Part shown: piece by piece, positions 12,934-19,472 of the stretch
Numbering within the stretch: the first letter of the stretch is position 1
Layout of the letters: each line of letters begins with the position of its first letter
From: an uncultured bacterium
Lineage (GTDB): Bacteria > Cyanobacteriota > Vampirovibrionia > Gastranaerophilales > Gastranaerophilaceae
Reading direction: 5' to 3'
NCBI GenBank assembly: GCA_900549855.1
Contig: URPS01000040.1
Location: 1-19,472 of the forward strand
DNA length: 19,472 nucleotides
Program-made: the position numbers and the translations under genes
The notes under the pieces: generated by a model
What the model saw: the letters and a program-made list of their open reading frames with translations, nothing else
Database searches by the model: none
Told to the model about the DNA's origin: nothing

Positions 12934-13986
12934 TTATATATTATTCTTAGCAATACTAGCCTTTAAACCTCTTGCTAAATCGTGACGACCGCTTTTTTCG
13001 TAAATAGCTGTCATTGATTCTAAGAATTTAAGGTTATCAATATTTGGATTGCCTTGATTTACTGGTGCAGTATTTACAGGAGTTGTATTTTTTCTTACAA
13101 CTGATTTTACGGCTGTTTGCATAGCAGGTCTTTGTGGCTGGCTCATTGTTTGATCAACAGAATTGTTATTTACAGAAGGATTAACATAATTTCTTAATCT
13201 TGGATTATGGATAGGTGCTTCTGTTTCGTATGGATTTCTGTTTTCTCTCTGATAAGCGTTTAAACCGTAGTTAACAGTAGTGAAAGGCTTTTCCGGAGTG
13301 TAAGAAGAAGCAATAGGCTGCTGACCTCTGTACATTTCGATTTCTCTTTCGTTCAAGCTTTGGCTAAGACCAATTTTCATATCCGGTTCTTTACGTTTGA
13401 ATAATCTGATTACTGCAAATGCTAAAAGACCAACTAATCCAAAAGAAACTGCCTTTCCTGCTGTATCAGGAACAGTGTCTTCGTCAACAGATTCTCTAAT
13501 ACCATCAACTGCAGAACTATTTTTTAACTTATTGAATAAAGTAGAAGTTTTAGTAGTTGTCATATCTTCTTTGTAAATTGGAGCGTAACTTTCAATCGGG
13601 TTACTCAATTTAACTTGTTGGGTTTGAGATTTTGCAGGAACAATAGGCGCTAAAGAATCGAAAGAAACGCTTGCGCCTTGTGCATTTTCTGCTTGGAAAA
13701 ATATGCTGATACCGTTACCTTGAGGCTCAACCATAACAGTGTCAACATTAGATACGTTGTTATAAACTGTATTTAGGGTTTTGGAAGCTCTTATATCTTT
13801 CATATTCAAAGTGATTTGGTTTGGAGCTTTTACTGTCTTTTTAACATCAACAGCTTTATCTGAAACCAAAACGATATTGTATGTGTCTTTAACCGGCACA
13901 ATTTCAATTGACTGTAATACATTGTCCTGCGCATTAACAGACAATACTGATATAAACATTCCCAAAAATAACAACGTTTTCTTCAT
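12934..13986 (-). CDS. AMIN-domain membrane protein
   Basis: Protein of 350 residues from ATG at 13986, which has purine-rich GAGAGAG upstream; a longer frame to 14046 would run through the promoter region. Domains: signal peptide (1-19, ending VNA), an AMIN-like beta domain (about 22-108; LQSIEIVPVKDTYNIVLVSD), a linker, one transmembrane helix (about 177-195; SFGLVGLLAFAVIRLF) followed by KRK, a long polar disordered tail, and a short helical end (FLESMTAIYEKSGRHDLARG). AMIN domains are found in PilQ secretins and AmiC amidases, where they localise proteins to peptidoglycan or pilus assemblies. Here the domain should face the periplasm with the tail in the cytoplasm. A pilus or cell-wall role is plausible but unproven. 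Confidence 0.75.
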   Translation of the reverse strand: MKKTLLFLGMFISVLSVNAQDNVLQSIEIVPVKDTYNIVLVSDKAVDVKKTVKAPNQITLNMKDIRASKTLNTVYNNVSNVDTVMVEPQGNGISIFFQAENAQGASVSFDSLAPIVPAKSQTQQVKLSNPIESYAPIYKEDMTTTKTSTLFNKLKNSSAVDGIRESVDEDTVPDTAGKAVSFGLVGLLAFAVIRLFKRKEPDMKIGLSQSLNEREIEMYRGQQPIASSYTPEKPFTTVNYGLNAYQRENRNPYETEAPIHNPRLRNYVNPSVNNNSVDQTMSQPQRPAMQTAVKSVVRKNTTPVNTAPVNQGNPNIDNLKFLESMTAIYEKSGRHDLARGLKASIAKNNI

Positions 13987-14003
13987 AATAATATACTCTC
14001 TCT

Positions 14004-14053
14004 CCCTTGATATTAGTGTACAAGATTGGCATGCCCATGCCATCAATCAAGGG
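14004..14053 (-). promoter_or_regulatory. Promoter region with overlapping inverted repeats upstream of the AMIN gene
   Basis: CCCTTGAT (14004-14011) and ATCAAGGG (14046-14053) are perfect inverted arms. Between them GGCATG-CC-CATGCC (14028-14041) is a second, perfect palindrome. TACACT on the minus strand (14020-14015) is a possible -10 for the gene starting at 13986, so the inner palindrome covers the spacer and -35 area, where a repressor would act. Confidence 0.45.
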
Positions 14054-14076
14054 GTTAAAATTTGGGAGAATTTCAT

Positions 14077-14094
14077 ATAGACCATATGGTCTAT
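14077..14094. promoter_or_regulatory. Perfect 18-bp palindrome
   Basis: ATAGACCATATGGTCTAT is fully self-complementary. It overlaps the stop codon of the iron-sulfur protein gene (14091) and lies upstream of the AMIN gene promoter. No T-run follows on either strand, so an operator for a dimeric regulator is more likely than a terminator. Confidence 0.5.
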
Positions 14095-15134
14095 TGAGTA
14101 ATGTGTTTTGCTAAAAATTCTGTTAAATCACAAACTTTGTATTTGCCAAAAGAGTATAATAATAGCGCAGCTTCACAACCAAGACAAGATGTAAGTACTG
14201 TTTTGACGTTTGTTTGTCTTATGTTGTCGTGCTTTTCTTTTGGAATCTTAGATAAAATTTTATAGTCAGATAATTTAAAAATTCCGTTTAATCCACAACA
14301 TTTATCAAAATTCTTCATCTGAATGTATTCTAAATTCTCAGTATTATTTAAAATCCATTCAATGTCATTATAATTTTCTATATTACAAGGTTTGTGGAAT
14401 GTTGCCCTGATTTTCTTTTTTAATTTTAATTTGAGATTCTGTTCTCTTATGTACTCAAAAATGTTTTTTACAATTAGACCATCTATATTGTAACTTTTAA
14501 GCGTTTTTTCGCAACTTGCACAAGTTGTTACAATTTCTCGTGTGTTGTATTTTTCTATGAGATTGATAAATTTTTGTTTAGCTTTTTCAAAAGAATTTTT
14601 ATCACCTCGAACATAAAAAGGTATGCCGCAGCAATCAAACAGAGGTGTAATAACTTCTATATTGCAAGCATTGAGTATTGAAATAACGGACTTGTTACCT
14701 TTTAAATTACCACCGCAACCGCCAAAATAGATAACTTTTTTATCAAACTTCTGGCTAGTTATATTTTTTGAAAATAAACCTAATGTTTTTATGCCTAATC
14801 CAAAGATTAATTTTGATTGGATAAAAGATATAAATTTTTCCATCGGGTGTGATTGAAAATATTTGGCTTTGGCAGAAGCTATAATATCTACGATATTTAT
14901 TCCACTTGGACAGAATTTTGTGCATGCACCGCATTTTAGGCATAAATCAAGATATCTGTTTAATTTCTTAGACATCTTCAACTCGCCTTTTAGCAGTCCT
15001 TTTAGCATGATGAACATTCCACGTGAAACTGAGCAATCGTTTTTAGTAACTTCATAAATAGGACAAACTGATTGACAAAGTCCGCATTTTGAACAAGAAT
15101 GTATTTCGTTTTTGTATTCCGCTAAATCCTTCAT
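14091..15134 (-). CDS. GlcF/GlpC-like (Fe-S)-binding oxidoreductase subunit
   Basis: Protein of 347 residues. Two ferredoxin-type [4Fe-4S] motifs lie near the N-terminus: Cys14, 17, 20, 24 (CSKCGLCQSVCP) and Cys65, 68, 71, 75 (CLKCGACTKFCP). SRGMFIMLKGLLKG between them is typical of glycolate oxidase GlcF, GlpC and LutA-type proteins. Two CCG (heterodisulfide-reductase-like) domains follow: GGCGG (Cys140) with DCCG (168-169), and KPC...DKCCG with SCLGC. Such subunits pass electrons from a flavin dehydrogenase (glycolate, lactate or glycerol-3-phosphate) to the membrane. No FAD-linked partner gene is in the window, and it is shorter than the roughly 400 residues usual for GlcF. The ATG at 15134 lacks a ribosome binding site and follows TAAAAT by six bases. 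Confidence 0.87.
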   Translation of the reverse strand: MKDLAEYKNEIHSCSKCGLCQSVCPIYEVTKNDCSVSRGMFIMLKGLLKGELKMSKKLNRYLDLCLKCGACTKFCPSGINIVDIIASAKAKYFQSHPMEKFISFIQSKLIFGLGIKTLGLFSKNITSQKFDKKVIYFGGCGGNLKGNKSVISILNACNIEVITPLFDCCGIPFYVRGDKNSFEKAKQKFINLIEKYNTREIVTTCASCEKTLKSYNIDGLIVKNIFEYIREQNLKLKLKKKIRATFHKPCNIENYNDIEWILNNTENLEYIQMKNFDKCCGLNGIFKLSDYKILSKIPKEKHDNIRQTNVKTVLTSCLGCEAALLLYSFGKYKVCDLTEFLAKHITQ

Positions 15135-15140
15135 ATTATG

Positions 15141-15146
15141 ATTTTA
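15141..15146 (-). promoter_or_regulatory. -10 hexamer placed for a leaderless GlcF-like transcript
   Basis: Minus strand TAAAAT (15146-15141), six bases (CATAAT), then ATG at 15134. TTGTTT lies about 16 bases further upstream, a weak -35. No Shine-Dalgarno sequence. Confidence 0.45.
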
Positions 15147-15203
15147 AAGCAAAATCACCAAAAAACAAAGAAACGGAGTTTAATATTCTTTCTATATTTA
15201 TAG

Positions 15204-15209
15204 TATAAT
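15204..15209 (+). promoter_or_regulatory. -10 hexamer of the kdsD operon
   Basis: TATAAT overlaps a TATAGT at 15199-15204, upstream of AAGGAG and the ATG at 15239. The -35 is unclear. Confidence 0.5.
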
Positions 15210-15238
15210 AATCACATAAGAATAAGGAGTTTGAAAAA

Positions 15239-16222
15239 ATGACTGCAGCTGTTCAACAATCACAAAAAGAATTAGATAGATTATCTGCTATCAGAACAAT
15301 TGATTCTGAAATAAAAGCAATAGAAGAATTGAAACATTCTTTGGACTCCTCAAGTCTTACGCAAGCTCTGGATTTTATGCAGAATTCTAAAGGCAGAATT
15401 ATTATCACAGGAATGGGAAAATCCGGACATATCGGTAAAAAAATTGCAGCATCTTTAGCATCAACCGGAACACCTTCATTCTTTGTACATCCGGCAGAAG
15501 CCAGTCACGGTGATTTGGGAATGATTACAGAAGATGATGTTGTCATTGCGATTTCTAATAGTGGGGAATCTCGAGAACTAATAGACATACTGAATTACTG
15601 CAAAAGATTTGGTATAAAACTTGTTGCAATAACTAAAAATGTAGAAAGCTCTTTAGGTAAAGCCGGTGATGTTGTTTTGCTTTTACCTAATAATGGTGAA
15701 GCTTGTCCGCTTGGTCTTGCTCCAACAAGCTCTACTACTGCAACTCTTGTGCTGGGTGATATTTTGACAATTGGTATGATAGAAAGAAAAGGCTTCTCTA
15801 AAGAAGACTTTAATGACAGACACCCAGGAGGAAAGTTAGGTTCTATCTTGAAACGTGTTTCTGATTTGATGCACGTAGGTCAAGATATGCCAATACTAGA
15901 TGAAAACTCAAATATGCAGGCTGTGTTGCTGGAAATGACTTCAAAACGTCTTGGATGTGTAGGTTTTATTAATCAAGCCGGTGATTTGACAGGAATATTA
16001 ACAGATGGTGATTTAAGAAGATGTTTGTCTTCAAAAATATTGGAAGAAAAAGCTGTTGATTTAATGACAAAGAATCCAAAAACAATTGCTCCAAATGCGA
16101 TGAGTGCTGAAGCTTTAAAAATAATGCACGACAAAAAGATTACTAACTTATTTGTAGTAGAAAACAAAAAACCTGTTGGTGTAATTCATATTCACGATTT
16201 GTTGAACAACGGTGTTGCATAA
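15239..16222 (+). CDS. kdsD: Arabinose-5-phosphate isomerase (KpsF/GutQ family)
   Basis: Interconverts D-ribulose 5-phosphate and D-arabinose 5-phosphate, the first committed precursor of Kdo for LPS or capsule, in the cytoplasm. The 327-residue length is standard. The SIS domain (about 35-185) shows GMGKSGHIGKK (58-68), HPAEASHGDLG (84-94; conserved His), SNSGES (106-111) and RHPGGKLG (194-201). Two CBS domains follow (about 205-265 and 275-325; ...GILTDGDLRR...). ATG at 15239 has AAGGAG nine bases upstream. The CDF transporter gene begins 13 bases after its stop, so the two form an operon. No KdsA, KdsB or KdsC gene is in the window, and the presence of kdsD supports a Gram-negative envelope. 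Confidence 0.95.
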   Translation: MTAAVQQSQKELDRLSAIRTIDSEIKAIEELKHSLDSSSLTQALDFMQNSKGRIIITGMGKSGHIGKKIAASLASTGTPSFFVHPAEASHGDLGMITEDDVVIAISNSGESRELIDILNYCKRFGIKLVAITKNVESSLGKAGDVVLLLPNNGEACPLGLAPTSSTTATLVLGDILTIGMIERKGFSKEDFNDRHPGGKLGSILKRVSDLMHVGQDMPILDENSNMQAVLLEMTSKRLGCVGFINQAGDLTGILTDGDLRRCLSSKILEEKAVDLMTKNPKTIAPNAMSAEALKIMHDKKITNLFVVENKKPVGVIHIHDLLNNGVA

Positions 16223-16235
16223 GAGGACGGAAGCT

Positions 16236-17102
16236 ATGAATATAGTTACAGAAAAAAAGTTTGCAGCGTTTTTATCCATAACATCAAACGCTCTGGTAAT
16301 TTCGTTTAAAGTAGTTGCAGGTATTTTGTCAGGCAGCATAAGTATTATATCTGAAGCAATTCATTCACTTTCAGATTTTTTGGCATCTGTTTTGACGTTT
16401 TTTGCTGTAACTCGTTCTGCGGAACCTGCTGATAAAGGACATCCGTTTGGACATGGCAAATATGAAGATATGTCAGGTTTTATAGAAGGCGGATTAATTG
16501 TATTTGCAGGTTTATACATTATTTATGAAGCTATAGAGAAGTTAATAAATGGTTGTTACCAACATACAGAAACATTAATCGGTATTTTTGCTATGGGGTT
16601 TGCTGTTCTTGCCAACTTTTTGGTAAGTCGATATCTTTTTTATGTTGCTAAAAAATCTGACTCTGTTTCTTTGTATGCGGATGCAAAACATTTGAGTACT
16701 GATATTTATTCATCATTAGGAGTTTTTGTCGGTTTATTGTTGATTAAAATTACCGGCTTAGCTATCTTAGACCCGATTATTGCACTAGTTGTTGCTTTAA
16801 TTATATTAAAAGCCGGTTTTTCTATTTCCAAAGAAACATTGAATAACTTGCTTGATGGTTCAATCCCGACAGCAGATATTCAAAAGATTGAAGAAATTAT
16901 TAAAGCAAATTCTGTAATAAAAGGTTGTAAAGGAATAAAAGGAAGAAAATCGGGGCAGTGCAAAGAAATAGAGTTAACTTTACTTTTTAACCCAGATATG
17001 AAGCTTTCTTGCTGCCATAATATTTGTGACCAAGTTGAAAATTCTATAAAAAAAGAATTGGGTCAGGTATGCGTAACAATCCATGCGGAACCGGAAGCTT
17101 AG
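16236..17102 (+). CDS. Cation diffusion facilitator family metal exporter
   Basis: Protein of 288 residues from ATG at 16236. The frame continues to TTG 16212, but that start would overlap kdsD and has no better site; GAGG lies nine bases before the ATG. Six membrane helices are visible in the first 200 residues, followed by a cytoplasmic ferredoxin-like dimerisation domain ending VTIHAEPE. Metal-site motifs: HSLSD in helix 2 (His43, Asp47), HPFGHGKYE in the following loop, and KHLSTD in helix 5 (His152, Asp156). The HxxxD pair in both helices fits zinc (or related divalent cation) export driven by protons in the inner membrane. It is the second gene of the kdsD operon; no functional link to Kdo synthesis is obvious. 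Confidence 0.93.
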   Translation: MNIVTEKKFAAFLSITSNALVISFKVVAGILSGSISIISEAIHSLSDFLASVLTFFAVTRSAEPADKGHPFGHGKYEDMSGFIEGGLIVFAGLYIIYEAIEKLINGCYQHTETLIGIFAMGFAVLANFLVSRYLFYVAKKSDSVSLYADAKHLSTDIYSSLGVFVGLLLIKITGLAILDPIIALVVALIILKAGFSISKETLNNLLDGSIPTADIQKIEEIIKANSVIKGCKGIKGRKSGQCKEIELTLLFNPDMKLSCCHNICDQVENSIKKELGQVCVTIHAEPEA

Positions 17103-17150
17103 AACAAGTTTAGAGGATTAGAAGCGTGGGGAAAATGTTTATTTTCTTTG

Positions 17151-17159
17151 TGCTAAAAT
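17151..17159 (+). promoter_or_regulatory. Extended -10 placed for a leaderless helicase transcript
   Basis: TGC-TAAAAT (hexamer 17154-17159) then six bases (TTTTAT) then ATG at 17166. Extended -10 promoters can work without a -35, and none is visible. No Shine-Dalgarno sequence. Confidence 0.5.
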
Positions 17160-17165
17160 TTTTAT

Positions 17166-19214
17166 ATGCCAAATCCAGATTTCACAAATCCGCAAGAAGT
17201 TTTAAACATTCTTTGTTCTGAAAATATAGATTATTCGGAATTGCAAAATATTGCAGAATCCTTACTTGAACAAATTCCGGAGCTCCACATTAATCAAGAT
17301 GGACGTAAATTTCAGGCAATAACTCAGGTTATATTGGAATGCTTAAAACAAATTCGTGGATTTTCTTCTAATGAATGGATTTCTGAAACTAAGCTCCGGC
17401 ATGAATTGAAACCGAATGAGCGCATCATTGAATTTACAAGAATAAATGCAAAACAAGAATTGTGTCTATATAAAATTGCAAATTTTGACCAAATAGATTT
17501 TGAAAAAGAGCTGGAATCTGCTGACGAATTTGAAATTGTACCTAAAAAATCCAAAGAACTTAAACCAAAACAAGAAGGGGTAAAGCAAGAAGGGGTAAAA
17601 GAAGAGGAGGATGAAACATTTTTGAAGATACTTACTCTTCTTAAAAATGGTGAAAACGTTTTCTTGACAGGTTTTGCAGGTACCGGAAAAAGTTATATTT
17701 TAAATAAACTTAAAGAAAAATTCAAAAAGAAACTTACAATAACAAGTACAACAGGTATTGCAGCTGTAAATGTAAAAGGACAGACGCTTCACTCTTGGGC
17801 AGGAGTCGGTTTATGCAGAAATACAGTATTTAATACTGTTGAAAAAATTAAAAAGCGTCCAACACAATATAGGCAGATTATGAATTGCAAAATACTTGCA
17901 GTTGATGAAATTTCTATGCTTAATATTGAAGCTTTTGAATATATTAACGAGGTTTTACGTGCTGTAAGAGAATGTAATGCCCCATTTGGTGGCATTCAAG
18001 TATTATTTATCGGTGATTTTTTCCAGCTTCCTCCAGTTGAAAAAGAACAGCAAGAAAGCCGATATTGCTTTGATTCACATGTGTGGAAAGATTTGAATTT
18101 GCAAAATGTGGTACTTAAAAAGAACTACAGACAAAATGAACAGAATTTTATAACAGCGCTTGCGCATATGCGTGAAAACTGTTTGGAAGTAGAGGACGTA
18201 GAACTTTTAAAAACAAGATGTGTTGAAGGTGACACATATCAAACCGATATTTTACATATTTTTTCTACAAACGAAGAGGCAAATCGTTATAACCTTGCAA
18301 AATTCAATATGATTGATGAGCCGGTTAGAATTTTTAAATCAGAAGACGGTGTTTATAGAGGTACAAAACTTGTTACTGACGGATTTACAGAGAGTGAAAA
18401 TTATATATTGGAAATATTTTCAAAAAATTGTCGTGCAGAAAAAGAAATTGCGTTAAAACTTGGCGCAAAGGTTATGCTGCTTGTAAATATGGATTTTAAT
18501 CGTGGCTTAATAAATGGTGCTTGTGGTAATATTGAAGCGTTTTTTGATGATACAATCAGCATAAAATTCGATAATGGAGTTGTCGCCTCAATTCCGAAGC
18601 ATACATTTGAATATTATTATAATGAGAGAGTTGTGGCAGAAAGAAAACAATTCCCGCTAAAGCTTGCGTATGGCATTACCATTCATAAATCGCAAGGTAT
18701 GACATTGGATAAATTGGTTGTTGATTGTGCCAGAATTTTTGAGCGAGGTCAAGCTTATGTTGCGATGAGTCGAGTTAAGACTTTGGAAGGTTTGTATCTT
18801 AAGAATTTTGAACCTCAAAAAGTTCTTGTAGATTCAAGAGTTGCAGGATTTTACGAAAACATAAAAGAAGTTAAGGATGTAAAACCTGATTTTAATGCAT
18901 TTGTAAATTTTGATGTAGAAGATGAAATTGAACGCAAAAGCGCAGAAGAAGCTCGAAAGATAATTCTGGATTGTGTAAATGAATTTAGCGGTCAGTATGG
19001 AAAGAGTGGTTTTTGCAAGATATTAGCAGGCAGCAGACAAATTAAAGATAACGGATATAATGAAAATGTAACTTCATCGGAATTTTTAGGTGCATTAAAG
19101 GGCTGGCGTCAAAAAGCGATTGGCGAAATTATAGATGAATTGGTTGAACAAAAGGAGCTTGCTGTAAAGAAAATTAGCTTTGGACGTCCAATTTTATGCG
19201 CAGTGAAGAAGTGA
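17166..19214 (+). CDS. Pif1-type superfamily 1B helicase with RQC-like C-terminal segment
   Basis: Protein of 682 residues. Residues 1-125 form an unrecognised N-terminal domain, followed by a Lys/Glu linker with a tandem repeat (about 128-150). The helicase core runs about 151-560: Walker A GFAGTGKS (169-176), TSTTGIAA (193-200), Walker B VDEISM (246-251), GDFFQLPP (283-290), NYRQ, and the C-terminal block YGITIHKSQGMTLDKL...YVAMSRVK. This is the Pif1/RecD2-like 5'-to-3' DNA helicase pattern, used in replication and repair of structured DNA. The last 80 residues (from about 602: SGQYGKSGFCKILAGS ... RPILCAV) resemble the RQC winged helix of RecQ helicases. ATG at 17166 has no ribosome binding site but a -10 six bases upstream. 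The gene stands alone. Confidence 0.9.
   Translation: MPNPDFTNPQEVLNILCSENIDYSELQNIAESLLEQIPELHINQDGRKFQAITQVILECLKQIRGFSSNEWISETKLRHELKPNERIIEFTRINAKQELCLYKIANFDQIDFEKELESADEFEIVPKKSKELKPKQEGVKQEGVKEEEDETFLKILTLLKNGENVFLTGFAGTGKSYILNKLKEKFKKKLTITSTTGIAAVNVKGQTLHSWAGVGLCRNTVFNTVEKIKKRPTQYRQIMNCKILAVDEISMLNIEAFEYINEVLRAVRECNAPFGGIQVLFIGDFFQLPPVEKEQQESRYCFDSHVWKDLNLQNVVLKKNYRQNEQNFITALAHMRENCLEVEDVELLKTRCVEGDTYQTDILHIFSTNEEANRYNLAKFNMIDEPVRIFKSEDGVYRGTKLVTDGFTESENYILEIFSKNCRAEKEIALKLGAKVMLLVNMDFNRGLINGACGNIEAFFDDTISIKFDNGVVASIPKHTFEYYYNERVVAERKQFPLKLAYGITIHKSQGMTLDKLVVDCARIFERGQAYVAMSRVKTLEGLYLKNFEPQKVLVDSRVAGFYENIKEVKDVKPDFNAFVNFDVEDEIERKSAEEARKIILDCVNEFSGQYGKSGFCKILAGSRQIKDNGYNENVTSSEFLGALKGWRQKAIGEIIDELVEQKELAVKKISFGRPILCAVKK
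17571..17600 (+). repeat. 15-bp tandem direct repeat inside the helicase linker
   Basis: CAAGAAGGGGTAAAG is repeated twice with a single final-base difference, encoding QEGVK QEGVK. It is in frame, so slippage would lengthen or shorten the linker by five residues without breaking the gene. Confidence 0.9.
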
Positions 19215-19235
19215 TACTTTCCCATTTTTACTTTT

Positions 19236-19253
19236 AATTTTTAAATAAAAATT
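19236..19253 (+). terminator. Weak AT-only inverted repeat after the helicase gene
   Basis: AATTTTTA / TAAAAATT with two central bases, 22 bases past the helicase stop. An all-AT stem is thermodynamically weak and could arise by chance in this sequence. Confidence 0.2.
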
Positions 19254-19339
19254 TATCTTTACATTTGTAACATAGCAGGCAATTTTTTAAAATAGATATA
19301 CTTTATATAAATACGGATATATTAAAAGAGGTATTTTAT

Positions 19340-19472
19340 ATGAAAGATATCAAAAGAAAAATTTCAGCTCTTGTTTTAGGAACAGTATTTGCTTCTATGC
19401 AAGTTTCATATGCGGCAATTGATACCGGTTTAGGTGCAGGAAATGGCGGAGCAACAATTAACAATATAACAG
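19340..19472 (+). CDS. Secreted surface protein, N-terminal fragment (runs off right edge)
   Basis: First 44 codons of a second copy of the protein at the left edge: signal peptide MKDIKRKISALVLGTVFASM... ending SYA, then the same IDTGLGAGNGGATINN start. ATG at 19340 is preceded by AAAGAGG. TATACT (19297-19302) and TATAAA (19306-19311) are possible -10 elements. The gene fragment is exactly as long (133 bases) as the left-edge one, and the final 55 bases are identical to it. It is probably an exported, possibly haemagglutinin-like, surface protein of a multicopy family; the family assignment is tentative. Confidence 0.75.
   Translation, partial: MKDIKRKISALVLGTVFASMQVSYAAIDTGLGAGNGGATINNIT

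Noticed and set aside
16212..16235. TTG-initiated extension of the CDF transporter
   Set aside because: It would overlap the end of kdsD; ATG at 16236 has a GAGG site and gives the expected family N-terminus.
19258..19263. TTTACA as a -35 for the right-edge gene
   Set aside because: It is more than 30 bases from the TATACT and TATAAA candidates, too far to pair with either.

Overview
The window looks like a complete contig of about 19.5 kb from an uncultured, AT-rich, Gram-negative gut bacterium. The best fit is a non-photosynthetic relative of Cyanobacteria (Gastranaerophilales / Melainabacteria type). This rests on an OprP-like outer-membrane porin, an arabinose-5-phosphate isomerase of the Kdo/LPS pathway, an AMIN-domain envelope protein, a class A-like serine hydrolase with a cyanobacterial-style motif set, and short coiled-coil proteins starting MG(L/M)xAS, which I associate from memory (unchecked) with that order. 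No rRNA, tRNA, CRISPR array, transposase or phage structural gene was seen.

Layout. (1) 1-1624: the start of a secreted protein running off the left edge (minus), then a membrane-anchored serine hydrolase with a clear promoter and terminator. (2) 1625-5175, plus strand: an unknown glycine-zipper protein, then ilvD abutting a 5-formyl-THF cyclo-ligase gene. (3) 5156-9142, minus strand: a run of six genes of unknown function. They include a 110-residue coiled-coil protein and a 579-residue paralogue with the same two ends and a large insert, a Gly/Ser/Ala/Tyr-rich protein, and two very small helical proteins. A roughly 400-bp gene-free stretch of GC-richer repeats lies inside the run. (4) 9378-12902: an outer-membrane porin, a CHAP peptidoglycan hydrolase with a Phe/Asn-rich N-terminal half, a YkgJ-type cysteine-cluster protein, and two small secreted proteins sharing a strong bidirectional terminator. 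(5) 12934-15134, minus: an AMIN-domain membrane protein and a GlcF/GlpC-like iron-sulfur protein, separated by several palindromes. (6) 15239-17102, plus: kdsD followed by a cation-diffusion-facilitator transporter. (7) 17166-19214: a Pif1-type helicase with a C-terminal RQC-like segment, then the start of a second copy of the secreted protein seen at the left edge.

Most genes are envelope, secretion or housekeeping functions and do not form one pathway. Four observations stand out. The two window ends are the same 55 bases in inverted orientation and both stop at the same base, which points to an assembly break inside a multicopy gene family. Four genes (9378, 11892, 15134, 17166) have no Shine-Dalgarno sequence but carry a -10-like hexamer exactly six bases before the ATG, suggesting leaderless transcripts. 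The 5156-9142 cluster is the best candidate for an undescribed system. The intergenic regions hold several clean palindromes and a REP-like repeat family.
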